Below are positions 6,297-12,492 of a DNA stretch of 12,671 nt, one piece after another. The notes below the pieces were generated by a model. That model made no database searches, was not told the origin of the DNA, and worked only from the letters and a program-made list of their open reading frames with translations. This stretch comes from an uncultured Eubacteriales bacterium (GTDB lineage Bacteria > Bacillota > Clostridia > UBA1381 > UBA9506): the NCBI GenBank assembly GCA_902478395.1, contig CABSKZ010000057.1, forward strand, positions 1-12,671, written 5' to 3'. Made by a program: the position numbers and the translations under genes. Position 1 is the stretch's first letter. Each line of letters begins with the position of its first letter.

Positions 6297-9134
6297 GTGT
6301 TTAAAATGAGAGCAGGTTCCTTTCTAGTCGCCTGTGTGTTTACAATTAGTATGTTTGTGTCAGCGCCGGTCTTTGCGGTTGATGAATTTGAGGAGGAACC
6401 GGGCTATGACTTGACAGAGCCAGGCTATTTAGATTCTGATGATGTTTCGGACGGCTTGGCGACGGCGGCACCCACCGCTGTGCCGATGGCGGAACCGCAA
6501 AAGACGGCTGCTCCGGCTGCGGTAGTCCAGCCCGTCCAGACGGCAGCAACAGGAAATGAAGCGGTGAATATGCTGAAAATGCTTGGGATTATCAGCGATT
6601 TCCCAGTAGAAAATTTGAACGCGAACATGACGCGCGGAGAGTTTGCCAAATATGTCCTATCCCTGATTCATGTGTCCGCCGCACCGGCGGGCAAGTGTGT
6701 GTTCCGTGATGTCACATCTTCAACGGAAAATGCGGACAGCATTTATACCGCGTATGGAATGGGGCTGATTAACGGCTTCGGCGACCAGACCTTCCGCCCG
6801 GACGGTGAGATCACCTATGTTCAGGCAATTAAAATTCTGGTGCACCTGCTGGGGTATGATTATGTCGCATCCATGTCCGGCGGCTACCCGTCGGGATATG
6901 TTGCCAAAGCGTCTCAGCTCGGGCTGACAAAGGGGATTGAAGCCGACTACAACGCGCCGGTTACATACGCCACAATCGCGGCGCTGTTTGCCAACGCGCT
7001 GGATACAGAGCTGGCGCAGGTCGTCATGTTCAGTGATGAAAAGGTGGAATACAAAACCATAAAGGGAGAAACCATTCTTTCTGAATATTGGGAGATTTTG
7101 AAGGATTACGGCGTCCTGACCAATACGGCTGCGTCCGATGTTGCCGGCGGCCCGGTTACGGGGAAGGGAACAGCCGTGATTGATAATCTGCTGTTCTACA
7201 CCGGTTCTGTGGATGTAGAGCGCTATCTGGGCTATACGGTGGATTACTACGCGCAGAAGGATGACAGCGGCGATTTTACGCTTTTGCTGGTCACCCCGAA
7301 AAAGAACCGTAACGAAGTCCTCGATGTTCAGGCAAAAGACATCCTGTCCAGCACGACAAAAACGGATTTTTATTATTTCGAAGACGGCGGGGCAGGCAGC
7401 CAGCGGCATATTTCAATTCCTTCCGATATCAAAGTTGTCTATAACGGCGGCTATACGGATGGATATGAAGCGGAAGACTTAAAACCGCAGGTTGGTAACG
7501 TGGTATTGCTGGACAACAACAGCGACGGCACGTATGAATATGTTTTTATTAATTCTTACCAGACCTACGCGGTGAAGGGCGTAGATATGGTAGAAGAGGT
7601 TATTGAAGACCAGTTCGGCCAGCCGGCGCTCCGCCTGTCGGAGGTGGAGAACTATACGGTAACGGACAACGAGGGAAATACCGTATCCCTCTATGAGCTG
7701 TATGATTGGGACATCCTGTTGGTAGGAACTAATAAGCTGGTCTACGGCCAGTCAATCCAAGACGCAAGCTATATGAAAATCGTTGTCTCGCAGCAAAAAA
7801 TCAGCGGTTCTGTGTCGGAATATTCGGCTGAAAACGGGAGAATCGGTGTCGACGGTGCATCGTTTATGTTATCGGAACACTTCCGTCAGAACGTACAGCT
7901 GAAAATGAAGGGCGTTTTCCATTTGGATGCGTTCGGCATGGTCGCCGCGGTAGAAGGGCCTTCAGATAAGGCAACGGATTTTGTTTATCTTGTTGCGGCG
8001 GAAACGAAGGGCGGCATTTCCAAAGAACTGCAGCTCCGGGTATTCACCTATGAAAATGAGTTCAAAACGCTCGATTGCGGTGAAAAAATCAGCTATACGG
8101 GGTATCTCAACGGCGCCTGGGTCACCAAAAAAAGACTGAAGGCGGAGGAGCTTGCGGCGCTTCTGCAAACCATGCCAAATCAACTGGTTGTCTGCGGCAC
8201 CGGTTCCGACGGAAAGGTGCAGGAGATTTCATTTCCAAATACAGATGGCGTGAATAATGCGTTCGGCTACAATCCGGAGTATGACTTTACGCTGGACTTG
8301 GAAAGCACTAGCCTGGAGGTTTATACGAGTAATGTCGGCCCCAATCATAAGGCCGACGGCAATACGAAGGTATTTGTCATCCCCGAGGATGGAACGGAAG
8401 AAAAATATCTGGCCGGCAACCGGAACATTATTTTATACCACAGCGGCTGGTCTAACTATAAGATATATAATTCCTCAAAGGCCAGAAATATCGGCGCGCT
8501 GGTAGTCACATTGGGCGAGAAGATGGAACTATCGCCTGCCACCAATATGCTGCGCAATTCTGTAATGGTAGTGGAGCAGGTCACGGAAGGAATTGATGCG
8601 GAAGGAAACAGTACCTACAGGGTTCGCGGATACCGTGACGGCGGCATTCTGAGTCTGACAGCGGCTAAGGAAGACCTTGCGGCTTCCGAAAACGGGAAAG
8701 ATATCTATTGGGCGTCGCACGTTTCGCGGAACGCTTTCAAAGATTTGCGGTTTGGCGATGTGTTCCAGTATACAACCGACGCAAACGGAAAAGTCGATGA
8801 AATGCACGTGTTGTTTACGAATACGCCCGAGGCACTGGAAAGTGAAACCTATATCAAATATAAAGTCGGCGCGGATGTAGGAAAAAATTATGCATCAGCC
8901 ATTTTAAATACTGCGTCCGGAATTGTTCAGAACCGGCAGGATGACAATCTCGAGCTGCGCAAGCCGAAGGAGAAGGATAACCGTACCTTTATGATTGCGC
9001 CCGCGAAGGTTTATATTGTGGATTCTAAAAAGCAAAAGGTTCGTGTAGGCCTCCAGACAGACGTTCAAATCGGGGATTATGTATTTATACGGTGCGACCG
9101 CACAAATGTCCGCGACGTCGTTATTTACAGATAG
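6297..9134 (+). CDS. SLH-domain protein with large unassigned extracellular body (S-layer-like)
   Basis: 945 residues. A signal peptide spans 1 to about 27 (cleavage near VFAVDE). Next come an acidic stretch and an Ala/Thr/Pro-rich low-complexity linker (about 55-88). Three SLH-type repeats occupy about 88-240. The second is the most canonical (FRDVTSSTENADSI, then GFGDQTFRPDGEITYVQAIK); the first and third lack parts of the consensus. Residues about 245-945 are β-rich, with many Val/Tyr strands, Gly-Asp turns, no cysteine-rich module and no recognisable catalytic motif. The C-terminus ends in small-barrel-like strands (DVQIGDYVFIRCD). N-terminal SLH repeats plus a long repeat-poor body suggest a wall-anchored structural or scaffold protein of the outer surface. 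The gene starts 18 bases after the lyase gene and ends the operon, directly before a strong terminator. The function of the long body is unknown to me. Confidence 0.85.
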   Translation: MFKMRAGSFLVACVFTISMFVSAPVFAVDEFEEEPGYDLTEPGYLDSDDVSDGLATAAPTAVPMAEPQKTAAPAAVVQPVQTAATGNEAVNMLKMLGIISDFPVENLNANMTRGEFAKYVLSLIHVSAAPAGKCVFRDVTSSTENADSIYTAYGMGLINGFGDQTFRPDGEITYVQAIKILVHLLGYDYVASMSGGYPSGYVAKASQLGLTKGIEADYNAPVTYATIAALFANALDTELAQVVMFSDEKVEYKTIKGETILSEYWEILKDYGVLTNTAASDVAGGPVTGKGTAVIDNLLFYTGSVDVERYLGYTVDYYAQKDDSGDFTLLLVTPKKNRNEVLDVQAKDILSSTTKTDFYYFEDGGAGSQRHISIPSDIKVVYNGGYTDGYEAEDLKPQVGNVVLLDNNSDGTYEYVFINSYQTYAVKGVDMVEEVIEDQFGQPALRLSEVENYTVTDNEGNTVSLYELYDWDILLVGTNKLVYGQSIQDASYMKIVVSQQKISGSVSEYSAENGRIGVDGASFMLSEHFRQNVQLKMKGVFHLDAFGMVAAVEGPSDKATDFVYLVAAETKGGISKELQLRVFTYENEFKTLDCGEKISYTGYLNGAWVTKKRLKAEELAALLQTMPNQLVVCGTGSDGKVQEISFPNTDGVNNAFGYNPEYDFTLDLESTSLEVYTSNVGPNHKADGNTKVFVIPEDGTEEKYLAGNRNIILYHSGWSNYKIYNSSKARNIGALVVTLGEKMELSPATNMLRNSVMVVEQVTEGIDAEGNSTYRVRGYRDGGILSLTAAKEDLAASENGKDIYWASHVSRNAFKDLRFGDVFQYTTDANGKVDEMHVLFTNTPEALESETYIKYKVGADVGKNYASAILNTASGIVQNRQDDNLELRKPKEKDNRTFMIAPAKVYIVDSKKQKVRVGLQTDVQIGDYVFIRCDRTNVRDVVIYR

Positions 9135-9151
9135 AGAAATCAATCATTCGG

Positions 9152-9187
9152 CAGCGCCGGTTCCAAACGGACCGGCGCTGTTTTTGC
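9152..9187 (+). terminator. Intrinsic terminator of the surface-protein operon
   Basis: CAGCGCCGGT (9152-9161) pairs perfectly with ACCGGCGCTG (9171-9180) across a nine-base loop and is followed immediately by TTTTT. It sits 17 bases after the stop at 9134. The 10 bp GC-rich stem plus U-run is a textbook Rho-independent terminator. Confidence 0.95.
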
Positions 9188-9211
9188 GTTTATTTTCAAC
9201 AAAAGGAAATC

Positions 9212-9240
9212 TTTACAAACCGCCTCTGTTCAGGTATAAT
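9212..9240 (+). promoter_or_regulatory. Sigma-A-type promoter of the NSS transporter
   Basis: The -35 box TTTACA (9212-9217) matches the consensus at five of six bases. The -10 box TATAAT (9235-9240) is a perfect match. The spacer is exactly 17 bases. Transcription would start near 9246-9248, leaving a leader of about 80 bases. It lies after the upstream terminator, so the transporter forms its own unit. Confidence 0.88.
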
Positions 9241-9257
9241 ATAGAAAGAGAAGAGAA

Positions 9258-9283
9258 GGATTCTGTTTTGAATCCGTTTTTTT
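9258..9283 (+). terminator. Small leader hairpin with U-run (possible attenuator)
   Basis: GGATTC (9258-9263) pairs with GAATCC (9270-9275) around a six-base TGTTTT loop. One G and then seven T follow (9277-9283). It begins about 10 bases after the predicted transcription start. The 6 bp stem is short, so it may be a weak terminator, an attenuator or a 5' stabilising hairpin. No classic riboswitch or T-box motif is seen nearby. Confidence 0.45.
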
Positions 9284-9290
9284 GGAAAGA

Positions 9291-9332
9291 ATGATATTAG
9301 GAATTACAAAGAATTGGAGTGGGCCTGTTTGA
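9291..9332 (+). CDS. Possible 13-residue leader peptide overlapping the transporter start
   Basis: ATG 9291 opens a short frame, MILGITKNWSGPV, ending in TGA 9330-9332. That stop overlaps the transporter's TTG start (9329-9331) as TTGA, an arrangement typical of translational coupling. A weak GGAAAG lies immediately upstream (9284-9289), closer than optimal. The peptide contains one Trp. The transporter's own ribosome site lies inside this frame, so ribosomes on the mini-ORF could affect access to it. An ORF this short can arise by chance. Confidence 0.3.
   Translation: MILGITKNWSGPV
9316..9323 (+). promoter_or_regulatory. Ribosome binding site deciding the TTG 9329 start
   Basis: GGAGTGGG supplies GGAG nine bases before TTG 9329. 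The alternative upstream TTG at 9314 overlaps this site and has no ribosome site of its own, so it is rejected as the start. Confidence 0.65.
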
Positions 9333-10702
9333 AGAGTCGTGAAAAATTTTCCTCCCGGCTGGGATTTTTGTTTATTTCCGCAGGATGCGCGATAGGGCTG
9401 GGCAATGTCTGGCGGTTTCCCTATATCACGGGCGTATACGGCGGAGCGGCGTTTGTTCTCATCTATTTATTCTTTCTATTGGTGCTGGGCCTGCCAATCA
9501 TGGTAATGGAATTCGCGGTCGGCAGGGCGAGCCAGCAGAGTGTGGCAAATTCCTTCCGGGTGCTGGAGCCAAAGGGAAGCAAGTGGCATCTGTTCGGGTA
9601 TGTTGCCGCAGCGGGAAATTATCTGCTGATGATGTTTTACACCACGATTGGCGGCTGGATGCTGTCCTACTTTTTCAAAACCGTTGGCGGCATGTTTTCG
9701 GGCCTGTCTCCGGAAGGGGTAGAGCAGGCGTTTGCACAAATGACACAGCAGCCTCTCACAATGACGGTCTGGATGCTTGTGGTCGTCGTCATCAGCTTCG
9801 GCATCTGTTCTCTGGGCCTGCAAAACGGCGTGGAAAAAATTACGAAGCTCATGATGTCGAGCCTGTTTGTTATTATGATTGCCCTCGCTATTCACGCGGT
9901 GACGCTGCCAAATGCCTCAGAGGGGCTGCGGTTTTACCTGATGCCGGACTTCGGGAAAATCTCGGAGCAGGGCGTTTTTCAAACTATTTTTGCGGCGATG
10001 GGGCAGGCGTTTTTCACCTTGAGCATCGGCATCGGCTCCCTTGCGATTTTCGGGAGCTACATCGGCAAAGAGCGGTCCCTGCTTGGGGAGTCCATCAATA
10101 TTGCGCTGCTGGACACCTCGGTTGCCGTCATTTCCGGGCTGATTATTTTTCCAACCTGTTTTTCGTTCGGCGTAAACCCCGGAAGCGGGTCCTCGCTGGT
10201 GTTCATCACCCTGCCGAACATTTTCAATTCCATGACGGGCGGGCGCATATGGGGCTCCCTGTTCTTTTTGTTCATGACGTTTGCGGCATTGTCCACAATC
10301 GTCGCGGTGTTTGAAAATATCCTGTCGTTTGGAATGGATCTGTGGGGCTGGAGCAGAAAAAAAGCGGTTGTCGTTAATCTCGTTTTAATCGCCGTCCTGT
10401 CCCTGCCGTGTATTCTTGGGTTTAATGTGTTGTCCGGTTTCCATCCGCTCGGCGGGGAAAGCAATATAATGGATTTGGAGGATTTCATCGTCAGCAACAA
10501 CCTCCTGCCGCTCGGCTCGCTGGTGTACCTGACGTTCTGCGTCACACGGTATGGGTGGGGCTGGAAAAACTTCATTGCGGAGGCAAACGAGGGCAAGGGA
10601 TTGAAATTCCCCAAATGGATTCGTTTCTACGTGACCTTCCTTCTGCCGGTTATCGTGTTGTTCGTGTTTGTTCAGGGGTATCTCAGCATGTTTGTAAAAT
10701 AA
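9329..10702 (+). CDS. Sodium-dependent amino-acid symporter, NSS (SLC6/LeuT-fold) family
   Basis: 457 residues from TTG 9329; the product then begins MKSREKFSSRLGF, as bacterial NSS proteins usually do. About 11 hydrophobic segments can be placed: near residues 12-32, 37-60, 88-115, 145-165, 172-192, 218-242, 255-278, 305-335, 345-370, 385-410 and 430-452. This fits the 11-helix bacterial branch (Tyt1, MhsT) rather than 12-helix LeuT. TM1 carries the family signature GCAIGLGNVWRFPY, with Ala21 and Asn26 at the positions of the LeuT sodium ligands Ala22 and Asn27. TM6 has FFTLSIGIGSLAIFGSY, and TM8 has Ser322-Thr323 at the Na2-site position. The role is sodium-coupled import of a neutral or aromatic amino acid across the cytoplasmic membrane; the substrate cannot be assigned. 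It is monocistronic with its own promoter and terminator. Confidence 0.93.
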   Translation: MKSREKFSSRLGFLFISAGCAIGLGNVWRFPYITGVYGGAAFVLIYLFFLLVLGLPIMVMEFAVGRASQQSVANSFRVLEPKGSKWHLFGYVAAAGNYLLMMFYTTIGGWMLSYFFKTVGGMFSGLSPEGVEQAFAQMTQQPLTMTVWMLVVVVISFGICSLGLQNGVEKITKLMMSSLFVIMIALAIHAVTLPNASEGLRFYLMPDFGKISEQGVFQTIFAAMGQAFFTLSIGIGSLAIFGSYIGKERSLLGESINIALLDTSVAVISGLIIFPTCFSFGVNPGSGSSLVFITLPNIFNSMTGGRIWGSLFFLFMTFAALSTIVAVFENILSFGMDLWGWSRKKAVVVNLVLIAVLSLPCILGFNVLSGFHPLGGESNIMDLEDFIVSNNLLPLGSLVYLTFCVTRYGWGWKNFIAEANEGKGLKFPKWIRFYVTFLLPVIVLFVFVQGYLSMFVK

Positions 10703-10920
10703 TGACCGAAGGACTGGAGCAGCTATCACGAAACGGACGTTTTCGCACAATGCCTGCACGACCCGCTGTATCCGTGCGGCGAAACTGATTAACCTTCGCC
10801 TTCGTCCGGCTGTTTGCGGCGCGCCGTTTTGCGATAGGTGCTTCGCGCTCTTTTCTGGCGGCGATTTGCCAACCCTTCGCGGAGGGAGGGATAAAAAAGA
10901 CCATTCGGGAACAAAACCAT
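10703..10920. other. Non-coding GC-rich intergenic stretch, possible dispersed repeat
   Basis: No frame here has a ribosome site or a credible protein. The sequence is rich in CTTCG and CGCG words and includes a perfect 10-base palindrome CGGCGCGCCG at 10817-10826 and a short inverted CCCTTCGCGGAGGG near 10880-10893. Read on the minus strand, translations such as AKRRAANSRTKAK resemble spurious peptides I recall from intergenic repeats of other Clostridia; this is memory, not a search. It may be a dispersed non-coding repeat. Confidence 0.3.
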
Positions 10921-10923
10921 ATA

Positions 10924-10958
10924 AAAACCCCATTCCGGATTTTCCGAAATGGGGTTTT
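10924..10958. terminator. Bidirectional terminator between convergent units
   Basis: AAAACCCCATT (10924-10934) pairs with AATGGGGTTTT (10948-10958). The stem continues inward, past one C/A mismatch, with CGGA/TCCG around a TTT loop. The A-run and T-run flanks provide a U-tract on both strands, so it can end both the transporter transcript and the recF-remB transcript. It is about 220 bases from the transporter stop and about 150 from the remB stop. Confidence 0.88.
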
Positions 10959-10963
10959 ATAAG

Positions 10964-11107
10964 TAACACCGCACACCAAATAAATTGCTATGCTTCAGTT
11001 TTTTCTCAAAAAGTAGGGAAGTTCCTCTCGCTCCGCGAGGTTGAAACGCTATGTAGGATAGATTTTTTCCAAAAGTAAAAAATTTTCTACGAAGCCTTGT
11101 TAAAACC
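10964..11107. other. Non-coding stretch downstream of remB
   Basis: No supported gene is present. CTCGC-TCC-GCGAG at 11027-11039 forms a 5 bp hairpin with a three-base loop. An AT-only inverted repeat, ATTTTTT/AAAAAAT, spans 11062-11083. Neither is a convincing terminator for remB. The sequence may belong to the same dispersed-repeat material as 10703-10920, but this cannot be decided from one copy. Confidence 0.35.
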
Positions 11108-11395
11108 TCAGTTCTCATCCAGTTCGATTACGCCGCCAATGCTTCTAAAACTTTTGGCGCGTTTGAGCAGGGTAGCCGAAGAAATCGGCGAGATGAAGAC
11201 CTTGCTGATTTTATCGGTCTCCGCGATGACATAGGACTTCGGCAAATCCTCCGACACGTTGATGACAAACCCCTCGTCCTCCGCGACAGCCAAAAACTCC
11301 CGCGTAATTTTGGAGGTGCTCGTCACGTCCAAATCCATAATCGCAATAATATCCTTCATATTGATGACGGTGTCCCCGCCCAGATGTAAAAACAT
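11108..11395 (-). CDS. remB: RemB-like regulator (DUF370, RemA/RemB family)
   Basis: 95 residues starting MFLHLGGDTVINMKDIIAI and containing DLPKSYVIAETDKISKVFISPISSATLLKRA, which matches Bacillus YaaB/RemB both in sequence and in position directly after recF. The family comprises small DNA-associated regulators; in Bacillus, RemA and RemB promote extracellular-matrix and biofilm gene expression. I chose ATG 11395 because GGAGG lies six bases before it and the product then begins like RemB. A longer GTG start at 11419 overlaps the recF stop but has no ribosome site and adds eight unconserved residues. The C-terminus extends slightly beyond the roughly 81-residue Bacillus protein. It lies 20 bases after recF and is probably co-transcribed with it. 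A direct role in controlling the nearby surface operon is not shown. Confidence 0.88.
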   Translation of the reverse strand: MFLHLGGDTVINMKDIIAIMDLDVTSTSKITREFLAVAEDEGFVINVSEDLPKSYVIAETDKISKVFISPISSATLLKRAKSFRSIGGVIELDEN

Positions 11396-11401
11396 AAGCT
11401 T

Positions 11402-11406
11402 CCTCC
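11402..11406 (-). promoter_or_regulatory. Ribosome binding site for remB
   Basis: On the minus strand GGAGG is followed by AAGCTT and then ATG (11395-11393). This spacing of six supports the shorter remB start over GTG 11419. Confidence 0.8.
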
Positions 11407-11415
11407 AACCGCGGT

Positions 11416-12489
11416 TCACAGGACCGCGCCGTTTTGTATATGAATCTCATTTGCCTGTCCGTCCTGCAGCAGCCGGTCTATGTCCGTGCAGGTAATGACG
11501 ACCTGCTTGTTATAGATTTTCTGCACCAGATACGCCCGGCGTCCGGCGTCCAGCTCTGACATAATGTCATCCAGCAGGAGAACGGGATATTCATCGGTTT
11601 CTTCAAACAATAGGTCGGCCTGCGCCAGCTTCAGCGATAGCACAACGCTGCGCTGCTGGCCCTGCGAAGCAAAGTTTTTCGCGTCTTTTTCCTCAATGAA
11701 AAGATTCAAATCATCCCTGTGCGGGCCATACAGGGTGTATCCGGCCTCCAGCTCCCGCGGGAGGCTCGCGCCCAGCTTTTCCAGCAGGGCAGCGCGGTCG
11801 GCGTATTTCGTCCGGTATTCCAGCGTCAGCGCCTCGCCGGACACCTCGTGGTGCACCTTCTTCGCGAACCTGCCTAGCTTTTCTACAAATTCCAGCCGGT
11901 AGCGGATAATTTCCGCTCCGTAATCCGCTAGTTTTTCGTTCCAGACGAACATGGTGTCGGCAAGTCCGCCTTCTCCCTGAAAACGGATTTTCTTAATCAG
12001 CTTGTTGCGCTGCTCCAGTACCTTGTTGTACCGGCCCAACAGGTAGTAATATTTCGGCCGGAGCTGGCTGACGGCGATGTCGAGGAACCGCCGGCGCACA
12101 TTCGGCCCTTCTTTTACCAGCCCAAGCTCCTCCGGGCAGAACAGGACGACGTTGAGCTTCCCAACCAGCTCGCTGAGCTTGTGGATGCCGACGCCATTCA
12201 CCTTAATTTGTTTTTTTCGGTCGCGCCGGATGGTAATTTCAATCGTATTGTTCCGCTGCGCGTCCGCAAATTCCAGTTCAACCCGCGTCGCTTCCTCGCC
12301 GAACAGGATCATATCCCGGTCCTGCGGGGTACGGAAGGATTTCCCGATGGAAAACAGATAGAGCGCCTCAAGCGCATTGGTTTTCCCCTGCGCATTGTCG
12401 CCGTAGAGAATGTTTGTGCCGCTGCCGAAGACGATTTCTTCGCTGCGGTAATTTCTGAAATTTTGCAGGCTGAGGCGTTTCACATACAT
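11416..12489 (-). CDS. recF: DNA replication/repair ATPase RecF
   Basis: 357 residues, near the usual length (Bacillus RecF has about 370). The N-terminus MYVKRLSLQNFRNY is characteristic. Walker A is GDNAQGKT at residues 30-37, the ABC-type signature is SQGQQR at 275-280, Walker B is LLLDD at 304-308 and the D-loop SELD is at 311-314. RecF is a cytoplasmic SMC-like ATPase that works with RecO and RecR to load RecA at single-strand gaps and stalled forks. It starts three bases after the yaaA stop, with its ribosome site (GGTGGA) inside the end of yaaA, so it is co-transcribed and probably translationally coupled. All nucleotide-binding motifs are intact and the gene looks functional. Confidence 0.97.
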   Translation of the reverse strand: MYVKRLSLQNFRNYRSEEIVFGSGTNILYGDNAQGKTNALEALYLFSIGKSFRTPQDRDMILFGEEATRVELEFADAQRNNTIEITIRRDRKKQIKVNGVGIHKLSELVGKLNVVLFCPEELGLVKEGPNVRRRFLDIAVSQLRPKYYYLLGRYNKVLEQRNKLIKKIRFQGEGGLADTMFVWNEKLADYGAEIIRYRLEFVEKLGRFAKKVHHEVSGEALTLEYRTKYADRAALLEKLGASLPRELEAGYTLYGPHRDDLNLFIEEKDAKNFASQGQQRSVVLSLKLAQADLLFEETDEYPVLLLDDIMSELDAGRRAYLVQKIYNKQVVITCTDIDRLLQDGQANEIHIQNGAVL

Positions 12490-12492
12490 AGG

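Noticed and set aside
9314..9328. Upstream TTG start for the transporter
   Set aside because: It overlaps the GGAG ribosome site, has none of its own, and adds residues not typical of NSS N-termini.
9247..9328. T-box or amino-acid riboswitch in the transporter leader
   Set aside because: The leader is only about 80 bases and lacks T-box sequence or any aptamer I can recognise.
9385..10314. 309-codon plus-strand frame inside the transporter gene
   Set aside because: It is the out-of-frame shadow of a clear membrane protein, rich in Arg/Cys/His and without domains.
10866..11078. 70-codon plus-strand frame across the intergenic region
   Set aside because: It runs straight through the bidirectional terminator and has no protein-like features, although GGAGGGAGG occurs nearby by composition.
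11053..11090. AT-rich inverted repeat as a remB terminator
   Set aside because: The stem is A/T only with internal mismatches and no clean U-run in the minus direction; the bidirectional terminator at 10924-10958 is far better.
11396..11419. GTG start at 11419 for remB
   Set aside because: No ribosome site precedes it, while ATG 11395 has GGAGG at ideal distance and restores the RemB-type N-terminus.
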